From NCBI RefSeq assembly GCF_010435915.1, contig NZ_JAAFZH010000008.1:186001-250000 (forward strand): DNA of 64,000 nt, written 5' to 3'. The DNA is from Spirosoma terrae (GTDB lineage Bacteria; Bacteroidota; Bacteroidia; Cytophagales; Spirosomataceae). Below, one piece after another: positions 25,861-34,850 of the stretch. The stretch's first letter is position 1, and the number at the start of each line of letters is the position of its first letter. The translations under genes and the position numbers were made by a program. Below the pieces are notes generated by a model. The model was not told where the DNA came from. It did not search any database and was given only the letters and a program-made list of their open reading frames with translations.

Positions 25861-26559
25861 GTGGCAAAGAAATCAACTATCTCTACTACTACGGGATCAA
25901 CTATGTATGTAGCCTATTATCGTGTTTCAACTAGAGCACAAGGCGAATCGGGTTTAGGACTGGAGGCACAACGTACCGCCGTGGCTGGCTTTGTAAAGGG
26001 CAGCATCATTGCTGAATACACGGAGGTAGAATCGGGCAAGAATAACCAACGGGTTCAATTAGCGGCTGCTATTCATCACGCCAAGAAGACAGGAGCAACT
26101 CTTGTGATTGCCAAGCTCGACCGATTGAGCCGTAATGCATCGTTTATCTTTGCGCTAAAGGATTCTGGGGTAAGCTTTCAGTGCGTTGATATGCCAGATG
26201 CTAATACGCTCACGATCGGAATCTTTGCAACGCTGGCTCAGCATGAGCGCGAGTTGATCAGCTCACGAACAAAGGCTGCATTACAGACTAAGATCGCCCA
26301 GGGTGTACAGTTAGGTAAGCCAGAGAACATGACCCACGCAGCCCAGCAGAAAGGCGCTCAGGCAAACCGGGCCAAGGCGATATCTAATGTTGAAGCTCGG
26401 AAGGCGGTTGGGTTGGCCAAGAAATTGCGCAAGGATAAGAAAACCTATACTGAAATAGCCGAGGAGTTAAACCAGTATGGGTTCAGAACGGCACGGGGTT
26501 TTGAGTTCCATCCCATGCAGGTACAAAGATTATTAAATCGTGCAAACTCAGAGATGTAA
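25861..26559 (+). CDS. Serine recombinase (resolvase/invertase family)
   Basis: YVAYYRVSTRAQGESGLGLE holds the nucleophilic Ser (S23 from the GTG start, S9 if ATG 25903 is used), and VIAKLDRLSRNASFIF and IGIFATLAQHERELISSRTK complete the resolvase catalytic domain. The C-terminal TYTEIAEELNQYGFRTARG is the recombinase helix-turn-helix. At 232 residues (218 from ATG 25903) it is a small resolvase rather than a large integrase. It probably resolves plasmid multimers; its res site may lie in the upstream gap. A weak hairpin follows. Confidence 0.88.
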   Translation: MAKKSTISTTTGSTMYVAYYRVSTRAQGESGLGLEAQRTAVAGFVKGSIIAEYTEVESGKNNQRVQLAAAIHHAKKTGATLVIAKLDRLSRNASFIFALKDSGVSFQCVDMPDANTLTIGIFATLAQHERELISSRTKAALQTKIAQGVQLGKPENMTHAAQQKGAQANRAKAISNVEARKAVGLAKKLRKDKKTYTEIAEELNQYGFRTARGFEFHPMQVQRLLNRANSEM

Positions 26560-26592
26560 AATCTACTAATCCAGTTGATGCAGAATTGCCCT

Positions 26593-26613
26593 AAAGCACC
26601 ACATAAGTGCTTT
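26593..26613 (+). terminator. Short hairpin after the resolvase gene
   Basis: AAAGCAC (26593-26599) pairs with GTGCTTT (26607-26613); a run of seven A residues and an A-rich tail follow, but no T-tract. Weak terminator candidate. Confidence 0.4.
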
Positions 26614-26669
26614 AACTTGATTAAAAAAATAAAAACACACACTTTGCTAACGAAAAAGAGGTAGACTAT

Positions 26670-27392
26670 ATGAATTGGAGAGACTTGAAAGAAAATGAAG
26701 AATTTCCTTCTTTCTCAATTCCAGAAACGATCGGAGCTTTAAATGAGTATGAAAAGAAACATGCTCCACCTAAAGCATATTACTCTGGCAACCTAGATTT
26801 ACTAAGAAGAGGGGGGCGTGTATCCGTAGTCGGTAGCAGAAAGCCTACGTCTAATGGAGTAAAGAGGGCCATAATTGTTTCAAGGCGTTTAGTTGAAAAT
26901 GGGATTACTGTGGTGAGTGGTCTTGCCGAAGGAATCGATACCGTTGCTCACCAGACTGCATTGAACTACAACGGCAGAACAATAGCTGTTTTAGGAACTC
27001 CTTTGAATAAACCTTATCCAAAATCCAACCAAGAACTTTTTGAACGATTAGCCGATAACCAATTAGTTATCTCTCAATTTCCCTCGTATACTCCTTTTCA
27101 ACCCAAAAATTTCCCGATTCGTAACCGGACCATGGCCCTGATAAGCCATGCAACCATTGTCATCGAAGCGTCAGAGAAAAGTGGCACTGTTCACCAAGGT
27201 TGGGAAGCCTTAAGGCTGGGAAGACCATTGTATTTATTAGAAAATCTAGTTAGAGAAAGAAAATTATCGTGGGCTGAAGAAATGATGAAGTACGGCGCTC
27301 AGTTGCTAACTCAAGACAACTTTGATGACTTATTTTATACCATACCATCGGGCATAATTAATGACGAATGCTACTCAGATTTCGCCGCTTAG
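26670..27392 (+). CDS. DprA/Smf-like (SLOG superfamily) protein
   Basis: A 240-residue Rossmann-fold protein with the DprA landmarks GSRKPT, VVSGLAEGIDTVAHQTAL, FPIRNRTM and VIEASEKSGT. It lacks the extra N-terminal SAM-like and C-terminal winged-helix domains of competence DprA. Its last 32 bp overlap the start of a phosphoribosyltransferase gene, so the two products are coupled. Relatives bind single-stranded DNA (DprA) or nucleotides (SLOG); a paired PRTase points to nucleotide signalling or salvage in a conflict setting, and such pairs are, as I recall, listed among candidate anti-phage systems. Confidence 0.78.
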   Translation: MNWRDLKENEEFPSFSIPETIGALNEYEKKHAPPKAYYSGNLDLLRRGGRVSVVGSRKPTSNGVKRAIIVSRRLVENGITVVSGLAEGIDTVAHQTALNYNGRTIAVLGTPLNKPYPKSNQELFERLADNQLVISQFPSYTPFQPKNFPIRNRTMALISHATIVIEASEKSGTVHQGWEALRLGRPLYLLENLVRERKLSWAEEMMKYGAQLLTQDNFDDLFYTIPSGIINDECYSDFAA

Positions 27393-28011
27393 GTATGCGA
27401 CAGTGGCAAATTATTCTCCAAGAGGAAGTTCTAGTCTATCGATACGCTCGAGGGATTCTTGCAATAGGCTGAAAAATGGGAACGCAGAAACACTAAACAA
27501 TTTTGCCAACTATTTTAAGGGTCAATATGAAAAATCAGATATTTTTAATGACTTCTTTGGAGATGATGTTGTGCTTGTTCCAGTACCAAGAAGTTCCCTT
27601 TTAGTAACAGGGGGCTTATGGCCATCTAAGTTGATCGCTGATGAACTTGTCAATGTTGGTCTTGCCCAAATAGTTATGCCTTACCTACAGCGAGCTTACG
27701 CAATACAAAAGTCGGCAAATTCATCACCGGGGAATAGACCAACAATTGAAGACCAATATAAAAGCTTGGTTGTACAACAATTGGAAGTGATCTCACCGAA
27801 ACGGATAACAATAATAGATGATGTTTTAACTAGAGGAAGGACGTCTTTCGCTTGCGCACTCCGTCTTTCAGAAGCCTTTCCCGATACTGAAATAAGAGTC
27901 TTTGCGCCAATACGGACCCAAGGTCTCGTTGATGACATTGAACAGTTCGCAGAGTCTGCCACTGGTGATATTGTATTCGATGGGTATGGCGATGTCAATA
28001 GGCATCCTTAA
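27361..28011 (+). CDS. ComF-like phosphoribosyltransferase partner of the DprA-like protein
   Basis: A 216-residue protein with VVLVPVPRSSLLV (flexible-loop region) and ITIIDDVLTRGRTSFAC, the phosphoribosyl-pyrophosphate-binding loop of type I phosphoribosyltransferases. The N-terminal 40 residues are poorly ordered (Ser/Arg-rich). The zinc-finger part of competence ComF is absent. The gene starts inside the end of the DprA-like gene, a strong sign of joint function. The 450-bp gap behind it holds possible operators and no gene. Confidence 0.78.
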   Translation: MTNATQISPLRYATVANYSPRGSSSLSIRSRDSCNRLKNGNAETLNNFANYFKGQYEKSDIFNDFFGDDVVLVPVPRSSLLVTGGLWPSKLIADELVNVGLAQIVMPYLQRAYAIQKSANSSPGNRPTIEDQYKSLVVQQLEVISPKRITIIDDVLTRGRTSFACALRLSEAFPDTEIRVFAPIRTQGLVDDIEQFAESATGDIVFDGYGDVNRHP

Positions 28012-28461
28012 CTGGGCATCTACTGCTAGTATTATAGAATCTAATGCCAGATGGTTTTTCAATAATAGTCTACACTTACTATTCCAAATAGGAAAAGCGA
28101 ATCAGATAAAAACTCATCTGGCTTCCTCCACTAACGATCGGCTACGACCTAACTAATCTTTACTTTTTTCGGCTAAGGGGTTAGTCAAAACCTGAAATTT
28201 TTCATTGGCTGTTATTTCCTCTACCTATTAAAAATTCACTACTTGTGACATTTTTCTTCAGATTTGTTTGGAATCAATAAATAGGGTTATTAGATTTGTT
28301 CACTACAAGTGACAGAATTAATGAATCCCTAAGTGCGGGAGGCATGGTGGGGTTGCTCGAAGCGACGTCTAAATATTAGACTAACGTTGGCAGTCATCTA
28401 GACTGATTGTGTAGCATTAGGAGGTGCATAGTTCTATCTTCTTCATCCCCAGCCCCAACCC
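28012..28461. other. Gene-free gap with repeated sites
   Basis: No coding frame is convincing. TCACTACTTGTGACA (28236-28250) and TCACTACAAGTGACA (28300-28314) form a 64-bp-spaced direct pair, the second containing a perfect TCACT-n3-AGTGA palindrome, and GTCTAA-n3-TTAGAC lies at 28367-28381. These look like regulator-binding sites for the downstream genes. Confidence 0.45.
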
Positions 28462-28767
28462 ATGGAAGCTAAAGTTACCAATGCGCCCCTGTTTGACGAT
28501 CACAAAGTAAGTGTCTCTCTGAGCGAAATAAAGCTACTTATTAGCAGTGCAGAGGAGTCCCTCCAAAAAGATCCAAATAATGCAACGTTAATGTTGTATT
28601 TGACCTTTTTAAGGAATTGGGAACACTTACCTCGTGACCCAGAGCGGGATCATGCCAATTTGCATAAAGTCAGCTACGCCGAGTACATGCTGACTATGCT
28701 GAAAGGAGCTACTGCAGGTGCGGTTCATGCAGGAGTTCATACAGCATTTGAGGTCTTGTTTCTATAA
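28462..28767 (+). CDS. Small unknown protein
   Basis: A 101-residue, mostly helical protein: a SLSEIKLLISSAEESLQKD helix, then NATLMLYLTFLRNWEHL and a hydrophobic C-terminus AGAVHAGVHTAFEVLFL. No family recognised. It lies between candidate operator sites and the XRE-type gene; the ATG start is plausible though without a strong ribosome-binding site. Confidence 0.5.
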   Translation: MEAKVTNAPLFDDHKVSVSLSEIKLLISSAEESLQKDPNNATLMLYLTFLRNWEHLPRDPERDHANLHKVSYAEYMLTMLKGATAGAVHAGVHTAFEVLFL

Positions 28768-28862
28768 AACAAGAAATGAGTAGGTATAGGGGATTTTAGG
28801 TTCCCCTATACCATAATTGCGCGTGACCTAAAAGTAAGATAGACTTTTAAACATTTTTGACC

Positions 28863-29669
28863 ATGTATTTGCTATCTTTTCCTCAGTTTTCGGATGCTAT
28901 TTCTGATGATTTCTCAGAAGATTCATCTAGTGGTATTTCTAGTTACGATGGCCACAACCATCCTAAAAATAATCAAATATTTGCCTATACTAAACCCGAT
29001 AATTCTGAAAAAATAGCTGACTTAATGAAACTGGATTTAGAAAGTTTATTGACAGGGTTGGGTTACAATGGAGGCGCTGTTGTTTGCATTCCTGTAAAAA
29101 AGCAGTCTGATTTAGTGGCCCTTGCTCATAAAGATCCTTTTACAGCTTCTGATGCAGGTGCTGTGCTTTATGTGCGCGTTAAACCACAAAAGGAATCGGA
29201 TGATTCCGATCTAAATAACCCGACTGACGGTTTGAGTATGCCTTATTCGATCCCTGAAACTAGTCCAACATCTGGACAATCTGGCGTTATAGAACTAGCG
29301 CCGAATGATCCTTTGGCGAATTTAGGAGATGTGGGCGGTTCCATAACTTACATCAGAAAACTTATGGGACTAAAACAGGTCGACCTGGCCAATAAATTGT
29401 CGATTGGACGATCCGCTCTTTCTATGATAGAAAGTAATGACAGAGTACCGACATTGAGTACATTGAGTAGCATTGCTCATGCTCTAGGCGATATACCCGT
29501 TCATGCTATTCTGTTAAAAGCAAGCGCGCTTGCGAATTTGGATGATTCATCTTCAACTAAAGTTGCTGATGCTATTATAGCCATGCACGTCAAGCTTTTT
29601 AAGGCGAAACAGGAGCAATCGAAAAAATCTGTAAGTGTGGATGTTCCCATTGATTGCCTTAAAAATTAA
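28863..29669 (+). CDS. XRE-family regulator with a long N-terminal domain
   Basis: ATG 28863 is preferred over the TTG 6 bp upstream. The 268-residue protein has about 150 N-terminal residues of unknown type (acidic and Ser-rich), then a Cro/CI helix-turn-helix (YIRKLMGLKQVDLANKLSIG, RSALSMIESNDRVP, near residues 160-215). The C-terminus is a helix ending VPIDCLKN. Probably a repressor whose N-terminal half senses a signal. Hairpins follow. Confidence 0.72.
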   Translation: MYLLSFPQFSDAISDDFSEDSSSGISSYDGHNHPKNNQIFAYTKPDNSEKIADLMKLDLESLLTGLGYNGGAVVCIPVKKQSDLVALAHKDPFTASDAGAVLYVRVKPQKESDDSDLNNPTDGLSMPYSIPETSPTSGQSGVIELAPNDPLANLGDVGGSITYIRKLMGLKQVDLANKLSIGRSALSMIESNDRVPTLSTLSSIAHALGDIPVHAILLKASALANLDDSSSTKVADAIIAMHVKLFKAKQEQSKKSVSVDVPIDCLKN

Positions 29670-29747
29670 GCTAGCTTTCAGCTGACTAATTTGATTAAAA
29701 AGATGTCTATTAAGTAGTTTCTGTCTACCTATCCATTCCATCAATAC

Positions 29748-29795
29748 CTGCAAAGATTGCGCAGGTAGGCCTGTACAGGACTGTGCAGGCCTTTT
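29748..29795 (+). terminator. Terminator hairpins after the XRE-type gene
   Basis: CCTGC/GCAGG pair at 29748-29766, and AGGCCTG (29767-29773) pairs with CAGGCCT (29786-29792) followed by TTTC. The second stem with its T-run is the likelier intrinsic terminator. Confidence 0.65.
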
Positions 29796-29886
29796 CATGT
29801 AAAAAGAGATCTTTTACATTTAAAATATTGGTAAGCTCGTATATTCAATTTGATATCAAATAATTAAAATTACTCATCTACTACCA

Positions 29887-30258
29887 ATGAATAAGCAGCA
29901 ATTAAAGCTTGATATCGATAAGCTTCACAACCTGAAAATGTCGATTGGTAATCTGACTTATGGTGAGGCGAGTAAAGCCAAATATGCTATGGGTAATTTG
30001 ATCAAGAAAATAGAATTTACTACTAATTTCTTAGGATCTATGGCTTTACCAGTTGAGCTTATCGATTCAAGAGATAAAGCTTTCGCCCAGATAAACCCTG
30101 CTGTGCAAGCTATACTCCAAGAAGCTGGAAAGAATGAAAAGCGTAGTAATGGCCATGAGCTGATAAGCACAGAGACCGATAATCAATCAGAGGTTATCAG
30201 GCGTGCATTGGGTAATTTTGATACGGAGGCTTCAAGATGGTTAGAGTCGAATAACTAA
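29887..30258 (+). CDS. Small unknown helical protein
   Basis: A 123-residue protein starting MNKQQLKLDIDKLHNLKMSI, rich in Lys/Glu/Asn, predicted mostly helical, with no membrane or signal segment. No family known. A 260-bp A+T-rich gap follows, with AGCGTT/AACGCT pairing at 30368-30388. Confidence 0.45.
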   Translation: MNKQQLKLDIDKLHNLKMSIGNLTYGEASKAKYAMGNLIKKIEFTTNFLGSMALPVELIDSRDKAFAQINPAVQAILQEAGKNEKRSNGHELISTETDNQSEVIRRALGNFDTEASRWLESNN

Positions 30259-30518
30259 CACCCAACAGCTACTATTGGAGAATCTGAAATTGGTTTTGCA
30301 TCACTACTGACCTACATCTAGCTAGCGTTACTATTTGTCACGCTGATCCTGCTTAGCTTATTGTTATAGCGTTACAAAATGCAACGCTGGCAAAAGCGAT
30401 CAATTACTCATTCCTCTTTAATTTTCGGACATGATCTTACCCGGTCAGTAAAAGATTCTTATTTATAATGATTATTTATATATTTATATAATTAATCAAA
30501 CGATATCCACCGTACTAT

Positions 30519-30827
30519 ATGCCTATTATTCACAAAGTGACTCGCCCCTGGATCCAATCCAAAACAACAAAGCCAAAAGTAGACACTAACGCAAACCGGG
30601 ACGTTTACAATACCCGGCGCCATCAGAAGGAGCGCGCTGCTTACTTGAAAGATAATCCGCTTTGCGCGGAATGTCAGAAAACAGGAAAGGTAACGCCGGC
30701 TACCGTATTTGATCACATTACCCCCATTAACCAGGGCGGGGATAAATGGGATCTTAGTAACAAACAGGGATTATGCTCGAGTTGTCATGCACGTAAACGG
30801 CAAAGCGAACGGAGCAGGAAGTTTTAA
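30519..30827 (+). CDS. HNH endonuclease
   Basis: The 102-residue protein has CAEC, VFDHITPINQGGD with D65-H66, and LCSSCHARK: the ββα-metal fold in which two CxxC pairs hold a structural zinc and His/Asn bind the catalytic metal. The spacing fits phage- or plasmid-type HNH nucleases. The N-terminus is basic. It is a stand-alone gene on the plasmid-like block; a homing or restriction role cannot be told apart. Confidence 0.88.
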   Translation: MPIIHKVTRPWIQSKTTKPKVDTNANRDVYNTRRHQKERAAYLKDNPLCAECQKTGKVTPATVFDHITPINQGGDKWDLSNKQGLCSSCHARKRQSERSRKF

Positions 30828-30848
30828 ACATAGAACTATACAGTGTAT

Positions 30849-31730
30849 CTAGAAGTTGAAGCCAGCAACTAAATTCACTCCCGTCCGTTTGAGAAAGGTT
30901 GGCTCATCGCTAACAGCATTGAATATATCATTAACTTGATAGGCGATACCAGCTACGATCTTGGTTGGAGCTCCCTGTTGGCCTACAAAAATACCAATAC
31001 CTGCTTTCTGAGTAGGTTGGTATCCCCAGAGCTGCCCCCTACCATAAACCGCTATTGATATATAGCCATAATTTTTGAAAGGAAATACAGCGTAATCAAT
31101 ATTTAAACGGGCTCCAAAAAATTTCTGGTAGTTATCAACAAAACCGGATTTCTTATTTTTCAGTATAACAGTTGAATCAATTTCAACTCGTGTGTAAACA
31201 TCAACTGTTTTCAAATCGGATGTATTATTCAGATATCCAATCGATCCAGAATAACCAATTATTGCAGTTCCTTTAAATGCCTTACCTATTTTATTAAATC
31301 CACCTTTAACTGATCCACCAAAAAAATACTTATTGTTTAAACTATTAGATTCAAGAACTTTAAAAGCATCTAGCTTTATACTAGGAGCGACATACCATAT
31401 TCTAACCTTGCCGCGGTCTGATTTAATATACCTCCCTAAATAAGCACTCAAATCAACAGAAGGATTGAATACATTTCCGGTTAATAATGTAGCAACATTT
31501 TCAGATGTTTTAAATTTGGCCAGCCCCCCCCAAAAGCTCTTCTTGCCACTGTTTTTGTCCAAAACTGATAGTCCAATACTCGCATCAGCTACATTAATAG
31601 ATAATAACCTATTTGAATTCTGATTTATAATTAAAGACGTCTCACCTTTGGTGTCCTGAATTAAAGAATTCTGGCCATATACGAAGTTAAAAGAGGCACA
31701 GCATACTATAAGAGCAGAGAAAAATTTCAT
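30849..31730 (-). CDS. Exported beta-strand-rich protein, probably outer-membrane
   Basis: A 293-residue protein with a signal peptide (MKFFSALIVCCASFNFVYG). The remainder is dominated by alternating hydrophobic/polar stretches with many Gly, Tyr and Asn, ending in ...VNLVAGFNF; the C-terminal Phe and strand pattern fit an outer-membrane β-barrel. It overlaps the upstream gene by 4 bp (ATGA), so the two form a unit. No family recognised. Presence of an envelope protein on a plasmid block could alter phage or toxin entry (inference). Confidence 0.6.
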   Translation of the reverse strand: MKFFSALIVCCASFNFVYGQNSLIQDTKGETSLIINQNSNRLLSINVADASIGLSVLDKNSGKKSFWGGLAKFKTSENVATLLTGNVFNPSVDLSAYLGRYIKSDRGKVRIWYVAPSIKLDAFKVLESNSLNNKYFFGGSVKGGFNKIGKAFKGTAIIGYSGSIGYLNNTSDLKTVDVYTRVEIDSTVILKNKKSGFVDNYQKFFGARLNIDYAVFPFKNYGYISIAVYGRGQLWGYQPTQKAGIGIFVGQQGAPTKIVAGIAYQVNDIFNAVSDEPTFLKRTGVNLVAGFNF

Positions 31731-32092
31731 ACATTGATTTCAGTTATGTTGGCATCTTTCTCATCTCCTAATTCTTTTTTGTCCACTAATATGGAGGTGT
31801 TGACATCTTCAGGTTCATCAGTTCCTATATTTTTACCGATTTCACTCTTCTTTTTATATAATTCATCGCCAGTCAATTTATAATTGATTGTCAATGTCCA
31901 TTCTGTTGTTCGTACCCCAAAAACTTCTAATCGAATATTCAAAACGTTGTCGACTGGTAGTTTGACTGAACTATTTTCCCATTTCTCTCCGTCTAGAGTT
32001 CTTATCGTGATAGGTAGGCCTTCCAAAATAAGTTTTGGTTCATGAAGTTGGTCTTTACCTTGGAGCAGGACAGTGATGGCTATAATAGACAT
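31727..32092 (-). CDS. Unknown protein coupled to the outer-membrane-like gene
   Basis: ATG 32092 (MSIIAITVLLQGKDQ) is chosen because the in-frame start 15 codons upstream adds an unlikely hydrophobic stretch. The 121-residue product is β-strand-like in its first 80 residues (KLILEGLPITIRTLDG, VLNIRLEVFG) with an acidic, Lys-rich tail. It overlaps the following gene by 4 bp. Function unknown. Confidence 0.55.
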   Translation of the reverse strand: MSIIAITVLLQGKDQLHEPKLILEGLPITIRTLDGEKWENSSVKLPVDNVLNIRLEVFGVRTTEWTLTINYKLTGDELYKKKSEIGKNIGTDEPEDVNTSILVDKKELGDEKDANITEINV

Positions 32093-32194
32093 AGTGCTTC
32101 TGTGATAGAAAAGCCACAAAGCTATTGGTAAGAGCAAGGTAGAAATAGGGTAGTTTTCCCGTATTTCTAACTCGTTTCTATTGTTGGCATGCCC

Positions 32195-32467
32195 TTAATC
32201 GGCGGGTAAATAAGCCTGCAATGCTTCTGTACACACTTCCTTAATGGATTTGCCCGTCTTGGCACAATGGATCTTAACCCGTTGCATCAACACGCGATCC
32301 GCCCAGAAGTTAAAATGCACTTCGTCCGGCTTCTTTTCGGTCGTTTTAGCAGGAGGACTTACGGGTTCAGTTTCCACTGGCCGTACTTCCTGAATGGGTG
32401 TTTTGGGGGGATCTTTCTTAAGAGATTCCGCTAACCGTTTGCGGTTTTCTTGATAATCTTTGCTCAT
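32195..32467 (-). CDS. Small partition partner (ribbon-helix-helix-like)
   Basis: A 90-residue protein, basic and disordered for about 50 residues (Lys/Pro/Glu-rich), ending in FNFWADRVLMQRVKIHCAKT and IKEVCTEALQAYLP, a strand-helix-helix pattern of the CopG/Omega kind. It is immediately downstream of parA on the same strand (59 bp), the usual place for the centromere-binding partner of a small type Ib ParA. Confidence 0.68.
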   Translation of the reverse strand: MSKDYQENRKRLAESLKKDPPKTPIQEVRPVETEPVSPPAKTTEKKPDEVHFNFWADRVLMQRVKIHCAKTGKSIKEVCTEALQAYLPAD

Positions 32468-32525
32468 GGCGTCTTGGTGTGAATCTCATAGATAAAACCT
32501 ATAAGACGGATAAGGAATAATTTAT

Positions 32526-33131
32526 CTAGCTGGCATTCATCCGGTCCAAGATCTCACCGGCCAAATCGATCACTTCATCTTTGGCGCGCTGATCCTCACT
32601 ACCAAAGACACTATTGGTCATTGGCGAACGGGTATAACTGACGCGCTGGCTGATTGCTGTTGTATGTAACGGAATGGCGTACTCGGTCAGAATCTCTTTA
32701 ACCTCTTCGGTAAGGCTGGTACGGGACAGAACCATATTGAGTACAATACCGGCCTTGAGAGTGGGTTTAAGGCTCATACTTTGCTGCAGCAGGGCGATCG
32801 TGGCTCGAATGGCCATCGCATCCAGAATACCAGCCTTGGTTGGTACCAGCACGTAATCTGAGAGCGCGAACAGCTCGCTGAGCCGGTTGGACAGATACGG
32901 GGGCGTGTCAACAACGACCAAGTCATAGTCGGAGAGCTTATTGGATAGCAGCAGCTCCAGATCAACAATGTCGACGCCCGACAAAAATTCTTTCAGATCG
33001 GAAACGGAACCCTGCAGGTCCGTATCGACAATAGCTACTTTGGCATCTTCGGCGAAACAGTACGCCAGGTTAATGGCCAAAGTAGTCTTGCCGACCCCTC
33101 CTTTCTGGTGGGCAATGGTGATTACTTTCAT
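32526..33131 (-). CDS. parA: ParA-family partition ATPase
   Basis: A 201-residue protein with the deviant Walker A motif HQKGGVGKTTLAINL (residues 8-22), VDTDLQGS (A'), and VVVDTPPYLSNRLSEL (Walker B). The short length without an N-terminal helix-turn-helix places it with type Ib ParA/Soj-like plasmid proteins. With its small partner it would segregate the element at cell division, which is good evidence that the block was a free plasmid. The 219-bp region in front is A+T-rich and may hold the centromere site; ATAAATGCATATTTAT near 33160-33176 is a candidate. Confidence 0.88.
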   Translation of the reverse strand: MKVITIAHQKGGVGKTTLAINLAYCFAEDAKVAIVDTDLQGSVSDLKEFLSGVDIVDLELLLSNKLSDYDLVVVDTPPYLSNRLSELFALSDYVLVPTKAGILDAMAIRATIALLQQSMSLKPTLKAGIVLNMVLSRTSLTEEVKEILTEYAIPLHTTAISQRVSYTRSPMTNSVFGSEDQRAKDEVIDLAGEILDRMNAS

Positions 33132-33350
33132 TGGCAGTCGTTAAAAGGTGGGGCAATTTATATAAATGCATATTTATGTAAAGCCAATTCAGCAGATTTC
33201 CTATTCTAATACTTTTTACATGATCATATTTTCATGTTTATTAAGTGTATATGTGTGCGATTTTACAAAACAAGCATACTAAGAAATCAAACATAAGTAG
33301 AATAACACTCAATTGTTATTCTGTATCGACATTGATAAATTGTTTATTTC

Positions 33351-34781
33351 ATGAAATATCCACAAGCTTTAACATCCAAACTAGATGAAATTAGATCTAT
33401 TGTTGAAAATTGGACTATTCCAATACCCTTTGAAGAAGTAGTAAAATGGATGATGCAATTTGATAACAATGACTTTGAATTAGCTTATAGAATTATTAAG
33501 AATCTAAATATTATTGGCTACGAAGAGCTAAAAAGTGCTCTTCATATTGCATATAGTAAGCTTGAAAGGATGTCAATAGATAAAGGCACCAAAATAAATA
33601 GCAAGAATACATTATTTGCGGGCATCGGTGACGGAGGTAAAAGCGGAGCTATGATAGGATATAATTTCAGAATTTCTAATGAGCTTTCTGAAGAAAATTT
33701 TTTAGATGAAGATTCATTTGCTCATATTGAGAAAGGTAGGATAGAAAACTTAGTACTAGTTGATGACATCATATCTACAGGAAACCAAGCTATAAAAGAA
33801 ATACAAAAAATCACAGAAACTTTAATTCCACTAGGTGTTAAAAATATATTCCTTTTAACTGCTGTGGGAATGAAGGAAGGTATAAAAAAGGTAGAAAAGG
33901 ATACAGGAGCATATGTATTTTCTGCTTTCGAATACGATACAAATGATACAATTATCTCATTTGACTCGTCTTTTTATGATGGCCTAGAATTTGAGAACAG
34001 AAAAAATTTAAAAGAGCGCCTTGAATATTATGGGAAGATTTGCAATCCAAAATCACCATTAGGTTATGGTGGAATTGGTGGTCTTATTGTTTTTTTTTAT
34101 AATACACCAAACTCCACTATACCACATATATGGTCAACATTTAATGCTTGGATACCACTATTTAAGAGGACTCTGAGGATAAATGGAATTGATTCATATT
34201 ATAAACAATTTGACAATTTACAATCTCAAAAGCCTAAAGCAAAACCAGGTAAAGAAGAGATAACATTGTTTGTTGAGGGAAAATCAGAAGAGATATTTTT
34301 TGAATTAATACTGCCTAAATTAAAAGAAGCAGTTAACTCAGATAATATTACTATCATTTCACTAGGAGGAAATATTACAGAAAAATTAATAGAGAATTTA
34401 AATAAAAGTGATACGAAATATTTATTTATCATAGAAGATAGCCCGTATGCATCTGATACTTGGGCTAAACGTATGGAGGAACTTTTTAATAATAAACCTC
34501 ATATTAAAATAAAACCAATAATTTACTATTTAGATATCAATGCGATTCTTGGACTAGAGACTATAAAAACTAGCCTAAAGCTTCCTATTATTAAAGAAGA
34601 AGACATAAATAGTAGAGAGGCAAAAAAAGAACTTGAAGATCTCTTATTCAAAAGCTATGCGCCTCCTAATAGAAAGCGTCTTTTAAGTGCTTTACTTAGA
34701 CAATATGCCAATAATGAAGAATTGGAAAAACTAATTAGCTCGATAAGCCAAGCTCTCAATAAACAGGTTAAAAAAAGTTAG
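33351..34781 (+). CDS. Phosphoribosyltransferase-like (PRTase-CE type) protein with C-terminal TOPRIM-like domain
   Basis: A 476-residue protein from strikingly A+T-rich DNA. Residues 85-190 hold a type I PRTase-like loop (NLVLVDDIISTGNQAIKEI) in a region that, with GGLIVFFYNTPNSTIPHIWS near residue 245, matches my memory of PRTase-CE proteins predicted in conflict systems. From residue 300, ITLFVEGKSEEIFFELILP, IISLGGN and YLFIIEDSPYA have the order of a TOPRIM nuclease domain (VEG-E, G, D-S). A PRTase-based sensor joined to a TOPRIM nuclease would be a self-contained immune effector (inference). It has its own 7-bp inverted repeat upstream (33300-33321). Confidence 0.6.
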   Translation: MKYPQALTSKLDEIRSIVENWTIPIPFEEVVKWMMQFDNNDFELAYRIIKNLNIIGYEELKSALHIAYSKLERMSIDKGTKINSKNTLFAGIGDGGKSGAMIGYNFRISNELSEENFLDEDSFAHIEKGRIENLVLVDDIISTGNQAIKEIQKITETLIPLGVKNIFLLTAVGMKEGIKKVEKDTGAYVFSAFEYDTNDTIISFDSSFYDGLEFENRKNLKERLEYYGKICNPKSPLGYGGIGGLIVFFYNTPNSTIPHIWSTFNAWIPLFKRTLRINGIDSYYKQFDNLQSQKPKAKPGKEEITLFVEGKSEEIFFELILPKLKEAVNSDNITIISLGGNITEKLIENLNKSDTKYLFIIEDSPYASDTWAKRMEELFNNKPHIKIKPIIYYLDINAILGLETIKTSLKLPIIKEEDINSREAKKELEDLLFKSYAPPNRKRLLSALLRQYANNEELEKLISSISQALNKQVKKS

Positions 34782-34798
34782 AAAAATGTTTTGACTAT

Positions 34799-34847
34799 AT
34801 ATTAATATATCCTCAATCTTCCAATAAAATTGAGGATATATTAATAT
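34799..34847. terminator. 19-bp perfect hairpin, bidirectional terminator
   Basis: ATATTAATATATCCTCAAT (34799-34817) pairs exactly with 34829-34847 around 11 nt. It separates the convergent PRTase-TOPRIM-like gene and the antirepressor gene. Confidence 0.8.
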
Positions 34848-34850
34848 TGC

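Noticed and set aside
27902..28156. 84-residue plus-strand frame after the PRTase gene
   Set aside because: Begins inside the PRTase gene in another frame and has no domain or coding look.
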